Below are positions 36,134-44,565 of a stretch of DNA of 64,000 nucleotides, piece by piece. Every line of letters begins with the position of its first letter. Within the stretch, counting starts at the first letter, position 1. A model generated the notes under the pieces. The model was not told the DNA's origin, did not search any database, and saw only the letters and a list, made by a program, of their open reading frames with translations. Location of the stretch: contig DATHUJ010000055.1 of the NCBI GenBank assembly GCA_035462375.1, positions 16,639 to 80,638 of the forward strand, written 5' to 3'. A program made the translations under genes and the position numbers. The stretch is from DASTQL01 sp035462375. GTDB taxonomy: Bacteria > Actinomycetota > Actinomycetes > Jiangellales > Jiangellaceae.

Positions 36134-37213
36134 ATGTCGATCCCCACGGCCGCCACCCTCGACCTGTCGCTCGACGCGGCCAGCCTCACGGCGGCGCTCT
36201 GCGACATCCCATCGGTGAGCGGTGCGGAGACCGCCCTGGCCGACGTCCTCGAGGTGTCCCTCTCCGGCCTGCCTCACCTGCAGGTGCTCCGGGACGGCGA
36301 CGCCGTCGTGGCCCGCACGCAGCTGGGCAGGGCCGAGCGCGTCGTCGTGGCAGGTCACATCGACACCGTGCCGGTCGCCGGCAACCTGCCGACCCGGCTC
36401 GAGGGCGGCGTCCTCGTCGGACGAGGCACGGTCGACATGAAGGGTGGGGTCGCGGTGGCCCTGCGGCTCGCCGCCCAGGTGGCCCGGCCGGCCCGCGACG
36501 TCACGTACGTGTTCTACGACCACGAGGAGGTCGAAGCGGACCGCAACGGGCTGGGCCGGGTGTCCCGGGAGCACCCCGACTGGCTACGCGCCGACTTCGC
36601 GGTCCTCATGGAGCCCACTGCAGCCGCCGTCGAGGGAGGCTGCAACGGGACGATGCGCGTCCGCGTGACGACCCGCGGTCGGGCGGCCCACAGCGCCCGG
36701 TGGTGGAAGGGCGTCAACGCCGTCCACGAGGCGGGGCACCTGATCGACCGGCTCCGTGCCTACGAGCCCGCCGAGGTGGACATCGACGGCCTCGTCTACC
36801 GCGAGGGCCTGCAAGCCGTGTGCATCTCCGGCGGGATCGCCGGCAACGTCGTCCCCGACCGCTGCGACGTCGAGGTCAACTTCCGCTTCGCACCGAGCCG
36901 AACCGTCGAGGACGCCGAGGAGCACCTGCGGCAGATCTTCGACGGCTACCAGGTCGTCGTCCTCGACGGCTCGGCGGGGGCGCGCCCCGGTCTCGCACAC
37001 CCGGCCGCGGCTGCCTTCGTCGAGGCGGTCGGCGGCCAGACCCGGGCCAAGCTGGGCTGGACCGATGTGGCCCGGTTCGCCGAGCTCGGCGTCCCCGCGG
37101 TCAACTACGGCCCCGGCGACCCGGGCCTGGCCCACGCCGACGACGAGCGTCTCGACCTGGGTCAGCTCGAGGTGTGCGAGAGCGCGATGCGGCGTTGGCT
37201 CGAGGAGAGCTGA
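36134..37213 (+). CDS. dapE: Succinyl-diaminopimelate desuccinylase
   Basis: The 359-residue M20 metallopeptidase has GHIDTVP (metal His), GRGTVDMKGG (bridging Asp), DHEEVEADRNGLG (catalytic Glu pair) and a late metal His in GLAHADDERL. The dimerisation domain starts GCNGTMRVRVTTRGRAAHSAR. It removes succinate to give LL-diaminopimelate. It is divergent from dapD as in mycobacteria (Rv1201c/Rv1202). Confidence 0.95.
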   Translation: MSIPTAATLDLSLDAASLTAALCDIPSVSGAETALADVLEVSLSGLPHLQVLRDGDAVVARTQLGRAERVVVAGHIDTVPVAGNLPTRLEGGVLVGRGTVDMKGGVAVALRLAAQVARPARDVTYVFYDHEEVEADRNGLGRVSREHPDWLRADFAVLMEPTAAAVEGGCNGTMRVRVTTRGRAAHSARWWKGVNAVHEAGHLIDRLRAYEPAEVDIDGLVYREGLQAVCISGGIAGNVVPDRCDVEVNFRFAPSRTVEDAEEHLRQIFDGYQVVVLDGSAGARPGLAHPAAAAFVEAVGGQTRAKLGWTDVARFAELGVPAVNYGPGDPGLAHADDERLDLGQLEVCESAMRRWLEES

Positions 37214-37219
37214 GGTCGC

Positions 37220-37837
37220 TCAGGCCGCCTCACTGCGCATCCGGGCCGCGACGGACACCGCCCGCTCGGCGAGGTGGTCCAGTGCGGCGAGCACCTCGTC
37301 GTCGTACTCGGCATCGTTCCGCGGGCCGCTGACGTGGGACACCCCGTACGGGTTGCCGTCGGCGAACTTCAGCTCGTCGGTGTAGCCGGGGCTGGCCACG
37401 ATCCCGCCGAAGTGGTGGATGGTCTGGTAGAGCGCGAGCAGGGTGGACTCGTGCCCGCCGTGCCGGGTCATGGCCGACGTGAAGCCTGAGTAGACCTTGT
37501 CGGCCAGCTTGCCCTGGACCCACAGCGGACCGAGCGTGTCGATGAACTGCTTGAGCTGAGAGGCGACGTTGCCGTAGCGGGTCGGCGTGCCGAACACCAC
37601 GGCGTCCGCCCACTCGACGTCCGCGGGCACGGCCTTGGGCTCGTCCATGGTGGCGTCGTGGTGCTGCTTCCACGCGGCGTTCGACGCGATGGCCTCGTCG
37701 GGCGCCAGCTCGGCCACCTGGCGCAGGCGTACCTCGGCGCCGGCCTTCTCCGCCGCGGCGGCCACCCGTTCGGCCATCCCGTGGACGTTGCCGCTGGAGC
37801 TGTAGTAGATGACGGCGACCTTCACCTGATCGGTCAC
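37220..37837 (-). CDS. wrbA: NAD(P)H:quinone oxidoreductase, WrbA family
   Basis: The 205-residue flavodoxin-like protein has the FMN phosphate loop YYSSSGNVHGMAERV (about 9-23), the FGTPTRYGNVASQLKQFIDT loop and HHFGGIVASPGYTD, all WrbA marks. GTG 37837 is chosen by its family start VTDQVKVAVIYYSSSG. Tetrameric WrbA proteins reduce quinones by two electrons. It is convergent with dapE (six-base gap). Confidence 0.92.
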   Translation of the reverse strand: MTDQVKVAVIYYSSSGNVHGMAERVAAAAEKAGAEVRLRQVAELAPDEAIASNAAWKQHHDATMDEPKAVPADVEWADAVVFGTPTRYGNVASQLKQFIDTLGPLWVQGKLADKVYSGFTSAMTRHGGHESTLLALYQTIHHFGGIVASPGYTDELKFADGNPYGVSHVSGPRNDAEYDDEVLAALDHLAERAVSVAARMRSEAA

Positions 37838-37938
37838 GGTTCCTCCGCTTGTCGTGGTCGAGTCGTCGGGTTCCCGGTCCACCGTTCCCGATACTTGACG
37901 TGGCAAACACCGTACGGGCGGGTGCCGCGTCCCGCGGA

Positions 37939-37944
37939 TAGCCT
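37939..37944 (+). promoter_or_regulatory. -10 element, leaderless promoter of the LOG gene pair
   Basis: TAGCCT ends six bases before GTG 37951. Confidence 0.55.
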
Positions 37945-37950
37945 GGCGCC

Positions 37951-38820
37951 GTGACCACCGAGGACACCTCCATCCACCCCGACCGTCCGGTCGACGACAC
38001 CGACCCGCGGCCGGCCGAGAAGCACCGCGGTCCGGTGACGCTGCGGCGCAGGCAGATCCAGACGAGCACCACCGACCAGCGGCTGCTCGACACGCGGGGG
38101 CCGTCGGACTGGGTGCACGCCGATCCGTGGCGGGTCCTGCGGATCCAGTCGGAGTTCGTCGAGGGCTTCGGCATGCTGGCCGAGCTCGGGCCGGCGATCA
38201 GCGTCTTCGGCTCCGCACGGACCGGGCCGGGTGACCCCCACTACGCCCTGGCGGAGCGGGTCGGCGCCGAGCTGGCGCGTGCCGGGTACGCGGTGGTCAC
38301 CGGGGGCGGCCCGGGGATCATGGAGGCCGCCAACAAGGGCTGCTGCGAGGCCGGAGGTGTCTCGGTGGGCCTCGGCATCGAGCTGCCGTTCGAGCAGGGG
38401 CTCAACGACTGGGTCGACATCGGGATCAACTTCCGCTACTTCTTCGCCCGCAAGACGATGTTCCTCAAGTACGCGCAGGGGTTCGTCGTCTTCCCCGGCG
38501 GCTTCGGGACCTTCGACGAGCTCTTCGAGGCGCTCTGCCTCGTCCAGACCGGCAAGGTGACGCAGTTCCCCGTGGTGCTGGTGGGGACCTCGTACTGGGG
38601 CGGGCTGGTCGGGTGGTTGCGGGACACCGTGGCGGACGAGCGCAAGATCGCCTCCGCCGACCTCGACCTCTTCCACGTCACGGACGACGTCGGCGCGGTG
38701 ATCGACACCGTGCTCAAGGCCGATGCGGCACGGGCCGAGCGCGAGCGGGCGGCGGTCCGCGCGGCTGCGGAGGCGCAGTCCCGCGACGGCTCCGAACCGG
38801 GCGACCGGTCGGTGCCGTGA
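37951..38820 (+). CDS. LOG-family (TIGR00730) protein, long form
   Basis: The 289-residue Rossmann-fold protein has the signature VVTGGGPGIMEAANKG and VFPGGFGTFDELFE of LONELY GUY proteins, with an N-terminal extension of about 75 residues. LOG enzymes release free cytokinin-type bases from nucleoside 5'-monophosphates, or act as general nucleotide phosphoribohydrolases. Its TGA overlaps the GTG of a second LOG gene. Confidence 0.9.
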   Translation: MTTEDTSIHPDRPVDDTDPRPAEKHRGPVTLRRRQIQTSTTDQRLLDTRGPSDWVHADPWRVLRIQSEFVEGFGMLAELGPAISVFGSARTGPGDPHYALAERVGAELARAGYAVVTGGGPGIMEAANKGCCEAGGVSVGLGIELPFEQGLNDWVDIGINFRYFFARKTMFLKYAQGFVVFPGGFGTFDELFEALCLVQTGKVTQFPVVLVGTSYWGGLVGWLRDTVADERKIASADLDLFHVTDDVGAVIDTVLKADAARAERERAAVRAAAEAQSRDGSEPGDRSVP

Positions 38821-39437
38821 GGCGGCAGCCGCCTCGGGCGCTGTGCGTCTTCTGCGCGTCCAGCGACCGGGTGGACCCCGTCTACCTCCGGCTGGCCGCG
38901 GAGGTGGGTCGCGCGGTGGCTCGCCGCGGGTGGACGCTCGTCAGCGGGGGTGGCACGGTCTCGTGCATGGGTGAGCTCGCGCGGGCGGCCCGCGCGGGCG
39001 GTACCCGGACGGTCGGCATCGTGCCGAGGGCCCTGGCCGACCTCGAGGTGGCCGACCAGGACGCCGACGAGCTGGTGGTGACCGACGACATGCGGGCGCG
39101 CAAGGGGGAGATGGACCGCCGGTCGGACGCCTTCCTCGCGCTGCCGGGGGGCATCGGCACCCTGGAGGAGCTCCTCGAGGTGTGGGTCTCCCGGACCCTC
39201 GGGATGCACACGAAGCCGGTCGTCGTGCTGGACCCCGACGGGCTGTACGCGCCGCTTCGCGAGCAGGTCGACCGGCTCGTGGCCGGTGGTTTCGTGCGCA
39301 CCCGGTCGCGAGACGTCGTGCGGTGGACGACGGGAGTGCAGGAGGCCTTGGACGCCGTCGAGAGCGGTTGGGCGGAGGTGTTCGAGCAGGTGTCCGTGGC
39401 CAGCGTCGCCGAGGAGATGCTCGAGGCCGAGCCCTGA
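38817..39437 (+). CDS. LOG-family (TIGR00730) protein, short form
   Basis: The 206-residue protein reads VRRQPPRALCVFCASSDRV at the start, typical of LOG proteins, with SGGGTVSCMGELA and ALPGGIGTLEELLE catalytic motifs (Arg/Glu pair). It corresponds to Rv1205. The first three codons overlap the stop of the long LOG gene, so the two are made together and may form mixed oligomers, which is inference. Confidence 0.9.
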   Translation: MRRQPPRALCVFCASSDRVDPVYLRLAAEVGRAVARRGWTLVSGGGTVSCMGELARAARAGGTRTVGIVPRALADLEVADQDADELVVTDDMRARKGEMDRRSDAFLALPGGIGTLEELLEVWVSRTLGMHTKPVVVLDPDGLYAPLREQVDRLVAGGFVRTRSRDVVRWTTGVQEALDAVESGWAEVFEQVSVASVAEEMLEAEP

Positions 39438-39502
39438 CGGGGGACCCGACGGCGTGCGGACCGGTGCCGTCACGTCACCCGGAGACCGCGCCGGTCGGGC
39501 GG

Positions 39503-40366
39503 TCAGGCCAGTCCGCGTCTGGCCACGGCGGGTGGTCGGCCGCCGCGAACGGAGGCCACCAGGTCGAGGACCTGGCGGGTCGCGGCCACGTCGTGCGCCC
39601 GGAAGACCCGCGCCCCCTGCCAGGCGGCCACGGCCGTAGCGGCCAGGGTGCCCGCGAGGCGCTCGTCCACGGGCAGGTCCAGTGTCTCGCCGACGAAGTC
39701 CTTGTGCGACAGGCTCACGAGCACCGGCCAGCCGCTGGCGACCAGCTCGTCCAGCCGTCGGGTGATCTCGAGCGAGTGACGGGTGGTCTTGCCGAAGTCA
39801 TGGGTCGGGTCCACGAGGACGGCGTCCTCCCGAACGCCCAGCCGCACCGCGTGCTCGGCCAGGTAGGTGGTGCGGCGCACGACGTCGGCCACGACGTCGC
39901 CGTAGGCCACTCGGTGCGGTCGGGTCCGCAGGGCCTGCGGACCGACGTGGCTGCACACGAGGCCGACACCCGTCTCGGCGGCCACCTCGGCCAGCCGGGG
40001 ATCGGTACCGGACCAGGTGTCGTTGATCAGGTCGGCACCGGCAGCCACGGCCTCGTGTGCGACCTCGGCCCGCCAGGTGTCGATACTGATCACCAGGTCC
40101 GGATGGCGCTCGCGGACCGCGGCCACGAAGGGCGCCGTACGCCGGATCTCCTCGACCACGTCGACCTCCTGACCCGGACCCGCCTTGACCCCGCCCACGT
40201 CGACGAGTGCGGCCCCGGCGACCACGGCGCGCTCGACCCGCTCCATGGCCGCGGTGCCGTGGAAGGTGGCGCCCCGGTCGTAGAAGGAGTCCGGCGTGCG
40301 GTTGACGATCGCCATGACCAGCAGCTCGTCGTCGCCGAACTCGTGGCTGCCCAGGACGAGCGGCAC
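39503..40366 (-). CDS. FolP2-like dihydropteroate synthase family protein
   Basis: The 287-residue TIM-barrel protein has DHPS-type NRTPDSFYDRG, SIDTWRAEVA, NDTWSGTDPR and HDFGKTTRHS motifs, but the usual DIGGESTRPG loop is DVGGVKAGPG, losing the Ser-Thr-Arg residues that contact substrate. The place next to the LOG gene matches mycobacterial folP2 (Rv1207), whose product is reported not to act as a dihydropteroate synthase. GTG 40366 has AGGGAGG upstream. It may be a non-folate paralogue; a true folP is presumably elsewhere. Confidence 0.85.
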   Translation of the reverse strand: MPLVLGSHEFGDDELLVMAIVNRTPDSFYDRGATFHGTAAMERVERAVVAGAALVDVGGVKAGPGQEVDVVEEIRRTAPFVAAVRERHPDLVISIDTWRAEVAHEAVAAGADLINDTWSGTDPRLAEVAAETGVGLVCSHVGPQALRTRPHRVAYGDVVADVVRRTTYLAEHAVRLGVREDAVLVDPTHDFGKTTRHSLEITRRLDELVASGWPVLVSLSHKDFVGETLDLPVDERLAGTLAATAVAAWQGARVFRAHDVAATRQVLDLVASVRGGRPPAVARRGLA

Positions 40367-40443
40367 GCGACCTCCCTGCCGGCAGCGGTTGTCGGACCAG
40401 CGTGGCACGATCGGCAGCGCCGCGCCGGAGGAGGGAGTCCGCC

Positions 40444-40926
40444 ATGTGGGTGGTGTTCGTGGTCACGGCCGCCATCGTCGTGTTCGTCGTGGCGGCGGTG
40501 GCCGCCGGACGGGGCGAGGGCCTGGCCACCGTGCCGCCCGACCGCCTGCCCGACCCCTTGCCCGAGGGGCCGCTGACGGCCGACGACGTGGCGGCGGCAC
40601 GCTTCGCCGTGGGTCTGCGGGGCTACCGCATGGACCAGGTCGACGCCGCGCTCGGACGGCTGCGGGCGGAGCTGATCCGGCGCGACGAGCGGATCGGCCG
40701 GCTCGAGGCGGTCGTCCAGGGTGTCCCCGTCCGGGCCGGTCCGCCGAGTACCGGGCCGGACGTCGGCGACCACTCCGCCGAGGCGCGCTCGGGAGCCATC
40801 GCGGCTGACCACCCGGCCCAGCACCAGCACCCGCCGTCCGGTGCCCCGGGCGGCGGCGACCCCGGCGCCCCGGGCGGCGGTGACCACGGCGCCCCGGACG
40901 GCGGGGACCCCGGCGCGCCGGTATGA
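40444..40926 (+). CDS. DivIVA-domain-like membrane protein with Gly/Asp/Pro repeats (Rv1209-like)
   Basis: The 160-residue protein has one N-terminal membrane helix (about 1-22), a DivIVA-like stretch (TADDVAAARFAVGLRGYRMDQVDAALGRLRAEL, about 40-75) and a disordered tail with three 8-residue GAPGGGDP-type repeats. It resembles Rv1209, though the mycobacterial gpgS that lies between folP2 and Rv1209 is absent here. A cell-pole or envelope role is inferred. Its stop overlaps the SRPBCC gene. Confidence 0.8.
   Translation: MWVVFVVTAAIVVFVVAAVAAGRGEGLATVPPDRLPDPLPEGPLTADDVAAARFAVGLRGYRMDQVDAALGRLRAELIRRDERIGRLEAVVQGVPVRAGPPSTGPDVGDHSAEARSGAIAADHPAQHQHPPSGAPGGGDPGAPGGGDHGAPDGGDPGAPV
40840..40920 (+). 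repeat. 24-base coding tandem repeat
   Basis: Units 40840-40863, 40864-40887 and 40888-40911 plus a 9-base partial encode GAPGGGDP, GAPGGGDH, GAPDGGDP and GAP. Copy number may vary between strains. Confidence 0.75.
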
Positions 40927-41405
40927 GCCGCCCGGGCTTCGTCGTGGAGGTACCGGTGCAGGCACCGGCACGGGCGGTCTGGGAGGGACTCGTCGACTGG
41001 GAGCGGCAGGGCGAGTGGGTCGTGGGGACGCGGGTCCACGTGCTGAGCCAGGGCGGTCGGGGCGTCGGTGCGCTGATCGAGGCTGTCACCGGCCTCGGTC
41101 CGGTCGGCGTCCGTGACGTCTTCGAGATCGAGGAGTGGGACCCGCCCCACCGCTGCGTCGTCCGGCACCTGCGGCGCCTGGTCCGCGGCCCGGCCGCCTT
41201 CGAGGTCGTGCCGGAGGGCCCCGGCCGGTCCCGGATCGTCTGGTGGGAGGCCCTGGAGCCGCCGTTCGGACCGCTCGGACGGCTGGTCTGGCCCGTGGTG
41301 GAGCGTCTGCTCGCGCGCGGCTTCGATCGCTCGCTGCGTACCTTCGCGAGGCAGGTAGCCGACCGTCACGCAGCCGGTGCGACCGACGTCGGCGGTGGTC
41401 GGTGA
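40923..41405 (+). CDS. SRPBCC-family (START-like) protein
   Basis: The 160-residue protein has a polyketide-cyclase/START-like fold signature: VEVPVQAPARAVWEGLVDWERQGEWVVGTRVHV at the start and a C-terminal long helix. It overlaps the DivIVA-like gene in ATGA and Tag in GTGA, so three genes are coupled. It probably binds a hydrophobic ligand; nature unknown. Confidence 0.8.
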   Translation: MSRPGFVVEVPVQAPARAVWEGLVDWERQGEWVVGTRVHVLSQGGRGVGALIEAVTGLGPVGVRDVFEIEEWDPPHRCVVRHLRRLVRGPAAFEVVPEGPGRSRIVWWEALEPPFGPLGRLVWPVVERLLARGFDRSLRTFARQVADRHAAGATDVGGGR

Positions 41406-41992
41406 CCGAGGCCGTCACGGGTGAGGACGGCCGAGCCCGCTGTCCGTGGGCGGTCTCGACCCCCGACTACCTCGCCTACCACGACGACGAGTGGGGCCGC
41501 CCCGTGCACGGCGACCGGGCCCTCTACGAGCGCCTGACCCTGGAGGCCTTCCAGTCCGGCCTCTCCTGGCTGACCATCCTCCGCAAGCGTGAGGGCTTCC
41601 GGTCGGCCTTCGCGGGCTTCGACCCGGACGCCGTGGCCGCCTTCGGGCCGTCCGACGTCGAGCGGCTCCTGCTCGACCCGGCGATCGTCCGGAACCGAGC
41701 CAAGGTCGAGGCCGCCGTGGCCAACGCCAGGGCGCTCGTGGCGCTCCGAGAGGCGCACGGGGAGGGCGCCCTGGACACCCTCGTGTGGTCTCACGCACCC
41801 GACCCGGCCTCGCGTCCGCAGCCGCGGTCGATGGCCGACCTGCCGGCGACGACCCCACAGTCGACGGCCCTGGCCCGCGCGCTCAAGCGGGCGGGCTTCC
41901 GCTTCGTCGGTCCCACCACTGCCTACGCGACCATGCAGGCCTGCGGTGTCGTCGACGACCACCTCGTCGGGTGCTGGCGCCGGATGTCATGA
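41402..41992 (+). CDS. tag: DNA-3-methyladenine glycosylase I
   Basis: The 196-residue HhH-GPD-type glycosylase has the zinc snap Cys near the start (CPWAVSTPDYLAYHDDEWGRPVHGDRALYERLTLEAFQSGLSW), the LTILRKREGFR helix and a C-terminal FVGPTTAYATMQACGVVDDHLVGC. It excises 3-methyladenine from DNA. It corresponds to tagA (Rv1210) in this conserved neighbourhood. Confidence 0.94.
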   Translation: MTEAVTGEDGRARCPWAVSTPDYLAYHDDEWGRPVHGDRALYERLTLEAFQSGLSWLTILRKREGFRSAFAGFDPDAVAAFGPSDVERLLLDPAIVRNRAKVEAAVANARALVALREAHGEGALDTLVWSHAPDPASRPQPRSMADLPATTPQSTALARALKRAGFRFVGPTTAYATMQACGVVDDHLVGCWRRMS

Positions 41993-42082
41993 GCGACCGC
42001 TGATCGGCAGCTCGGCTGCGCCTGGCGCTCGGGTCAACGTCGTCCATCCGGCAAGCGACCCGGGCTCGTCCGGTGGCAGACC

Positions 42083-42088
42083 TAGACT
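42083..42088 (+). promoter_or_regulatory. -10 element, leaderless promoter of the LuxR-type regulator
   Basis: TAGACT ends six bases before GTG 42095. Confidence 0.55.
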
Positions 42089-42094
42089 GCCGAG

Positions 42095-43996
42095 GTGACC
42101 CGCTCCCGGCCTCCGGGGTCCGTTGACGACCGCCTCACCGCAGCCGCTGCGGCTGTGGTCGGACGCTCCGCTGAGCGCGAGCGGCTGGTGCAGCTCCTCG
42201 AGCCGCACGGCCCGGCGGTCGTGTTCGTGCACGGCCCTGGTGGGATCGGCAAGAGCACGCTGGTGACGGCGACCCTGACCGCGCTGCCGCTGCGCAGACT
42301 CACTCTCGAGGGGAGGCAGGTGGAGCCCACGGTCCGGGGTGCGCTCGCTGCTGTGGGCGCCGGACTCGGGACTGGCGCGCCGGAGACCGCCGCCGAGGCT
42401 GCCGGCGCTGTCGCGGCGGCAGGCGTCGACGTCGTCGTCATCGACAGCTTCGAGTGCCTGAACCTGCTCGACGGCTGGATCCGCAACGACCTGGTCCCCG
42501 CGCTGCCGGCGAGCGTGACCACGCTCCTGGTGGGCCGCCGGGGACCCAACGCCGCCTGGCGCACCGCGCCCGGTTGGCGGCAGCTGATCGCGGAGCTGGT
42601 GGTCGGCCCGATGGCTTCGGACGACCTCGACGCGCTCTTGTCGAGCCTGGGGGTCGGGGTCCACGACGCGGTCCGCATCCGTGCGTTTGCGCATGGACAC
42701 CCGCTGGCTGCCCAGGTGGCTGCTGAGGCGATGACCCGACACCCGGGTCTGCCCATCGAGTCCGTGGCTCCGGCCGAGGCCGTGGAGGAGCTCTTCGAGG
42801 TGCTCCTGGACGACCTCGAGCCAGCTGAACGGACCACGGTCGAGGCGGCCTCGGTGCTGCGCCGTGTGACTCTTCCCCTCCTCGCCTCGGTCCTGGGCGA
42901 TGAGGACGTGCAGGGGGCTTGGCGCGCCCTGCGCGGACTGTCGTTCACGACGACCTCCTCCGAGGGCATCGTGTTCTCCGGGGTGGCACAGACGGTGATC
43001 GCCGAGGGCCTCGAGCTCCGCGATCCGGCGCGGGTCCGGTCCCTGCGGGCCCGGGCAGCCCGAGCGATCCTCGGACAGATCACCCGGACGCCCGACTGGG
43101 GCAGCACCGCCGACCTCATCCACCTGGTCCAGAACCCGTTGATCCGCCACGCATACACGCCTCCCGGTGCGCTGCAGCACCCGGTCGAGCGGGCGCGGGC
43201 CGACGACCACGAGCAGGTCGTCGACATCGCCACCGCCTTCGGCGGTCCGGTCGCCGGCCGGCTCGCCGACGCCTGGTGGTCGGAGCGTCGCCCCGCCTTC
43301 TCGGTGGTCCGGGCAGCAGGCGGGGACGTGGCAGCGTTCAGCGCGGTGCTCGCGGTCGACGAGGTCCCTTCGTCCCTCTCCCACGACCCTGTCGTCGCCT
43401 ACGTTGCCGAGCACCTGCACCTGGCGCCGATGCCTCCGGCACGGCGGGCGCTGCTGCTGCGCTGGGTGCTGGGTCGCCGGACGGGTGAGCTGACCACCCC
43501 CGAGGTCGCGACCCTGATCGTGGACCTCAAGCGCGCCTACCTGGAGCTGCGGGAGGTCCTGGAACGCGTCTACACCGTCCTCGAGCACTGGCAGGAGCTG
43601 ACGCCGCTGCTGCGTGTGATGGGATTCGACCCCCTCCGCGACGTCGTGGTGGGCGGTCGTCGCCAGGTGGTGGGCGTCCTCGACTTCGGCCCCGGTGGCG
43701 TCGACCGGTGGATCGGGGAGCACGTGCTCGCCGAGCAAGCGGTCGCAGGGGCCGCGCCTGACGTCTCCGGCCCGAGGACGCCCCCCGACGTCCCCGTCCC
43801 ATTCGCGCTGACGCCCCGCGAGCAGGAGGTGCTCCTCCTGCTGGCCGAAGGCCTGACGAACGTGGAGCTGGCGGACACGCTGTTCATCAGCGAACGAACC
43901 GCCAACCGCCACGTCAGCAACATCTTCACCAAGCTGGGGGTGCGGAACCGGACCCAGGCCGCCCGGGTGGCGGTCGGCGCTGGCATGGTCTCCTGA
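42095..43996 (+). CDS. LuxR-type regulator with N-terminal STAND-like ATPase
   Basis: The 633-residue protein begins with an AAA/STAND-like ATPase (Walker A VHGPGGIGKST, about 48-58; hydrophobic Walker B DVVVIDSFE, about 112-120), has a long helical middle part and ends with a LuxR/GerE helix-turn-helix (ALTPREQEVLLLLAEGLTNVELADTLFISERTANRHVSNIFTKLGVRNRTQAARVA). It is shorter than typical LAL regulators (about 900 residues). It breaks the usual tag-DUF3117 neighbourhood and precedes a YdhR-like gene that may be its target. Confidence 0.85.
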   Translation: MTRSRPPGSVDDRLTAAAAAVVGRSAERERLVQLLEPHGPAVVFVHGPGGIGKSTLVTATLTALPLRRLTLEGRQVEPTVRGALAAVGAGLGTGAPETAAEAAGAVAAAGVDVVVIDSFECLNLLDGWIRNDLVPALPASVTTLLVGRRGPNAAWRTAPGWRQLIAELVVGPMASDDLDALLSSLGVGVHDAVRIRAFAHGHPLAAQVAAEAMTRHPGLPIESVAPAEAVEELFEVLLDDLEPAERTTVEAASVLRRVTLPLLASVLGDEDVQGAWRALRGLSFTTTSSEGIVFSGVAQTVIAEGLELRDPARVRSLRARAARAILGQITRTPDWGSTADLIHLVQNPLIRHAYTPPGALQHPVERARADDHEQVVDIATAFGGPVAGRLADAWWSERRPAFSVVRAAGGDVAAFSAVLAVDEVPSSLSHDPVVAYVAEHLHLAPMPPARRALLLRWVLGRRTGELTTPEVATLIVDLKRAYLELREVLERVYTVLEHWQELTPLLRVMGFDPLRDVVVGGRRQVVGVLDFGPGGVDRWIGEHVLAEQAVAGAAPDVSGPRTPPDVPVPFALTPREQEVLLLLAEGLTNVELADTLFISERTANRHVSNIFTKLGVRNRTQAARVAVGAGMVS

Positions 43997-44170
43997 CTCC
44001 CCCGGAGCGTCCGCGGAGATCGGCATCGCGCCCGGGCCGCCGGCGGGTCGCGAGCAGGGCGATCGCTCCAGTCGGCGTCGCCGGGGGAATGGAGCATCTG
44101 CCCGATGTGGCCCTCCGCATCCGCGCCTAGCGTCTCTGGCGTCGGACAACTCATCGGGAGAGGACCCACC

Positions 44171-44485
44171 ATGTACATCCGCATCGTCACCTTCGGCCTG
44201 ACCATCCCCGCCGAGGAGTACGGCCACGTCGCGACCGAGCTCGCACCCGGCTTCACCGAGTGGCCGGGGCTGCTCGCCAAGTGGTGGTTGGGGGATGTGT
44301 CGTCCGGCACGTACGGCGGCGTCTACCTGTTCAGCTCACAGGAGGCGGCCGACCGGTCCCGCAGCACGGCGTTGTTCACCGGGCTGCTGGAGAGCCCGGC
44401 CCTGCGCGATGTCGAGATCCGGGAGTTCGACCTGTTGGAGGCGCCCACGGCGGTGACCGCTCCCGTCCTGGAGATGGTGGGCTGA
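44171..44485 (+). CDS. YdhR-like putative mono-oxygenase
   Basis: The 104-residue dimeric alpha/beta-barrel type protein reads WPGLLAKWWLGDVSSGTYGGVYLFSSQEAADRS, the YdhR-family core. Start MYIRIVTFG is preceded by GGGAGAGGACC. YdhR-like proteins resemble ActVA-Orf6 quinone-forming mono-oxygenases, but activity is unproven. It lies 174 bases after the LuxR-type regulator on the same strand, with its own leader between. Confidence 0.75.
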   Translation: MYIRIVTFGLTIPAEEYGHVATELAPGFTEWPGLLAKWWLGDVSSGTYGGVYLFSSQEAADRSRSTALFTGLLESPALRDVEIREFDLLEAPTAVTAPVLEMVG

Positions 44486-44512
44486 CGTCACGGGCGGGCC
44501 TGACGGAGAGCG

Positions 44513-44565
44513 GCCGACGTTCGGCGGCGGCTGGGCGCCGTGCTCAGCGGCCGCCGAACGTCGGC
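44513..44565. terminator. Bidirectional terminator overlapping the echA 3' end
   Basis: GCCGACGTTCGGCGGC (44513-44528) pairs perfectly over 16 bases with 44550-44565, loop 21. The right arm is coding sequence for the last residues (PTFGGR) of the convergent enoyl-CoA hydratase, so it serves both transcripts. Confidence 0.65.

Noticed and set aside
37895..37923. TTGACG as a -35 box for the LOG gene pair
   Set aside because: The only good -10 (37939) is 38 bases away, too far; no matching -10 at 17 bases.
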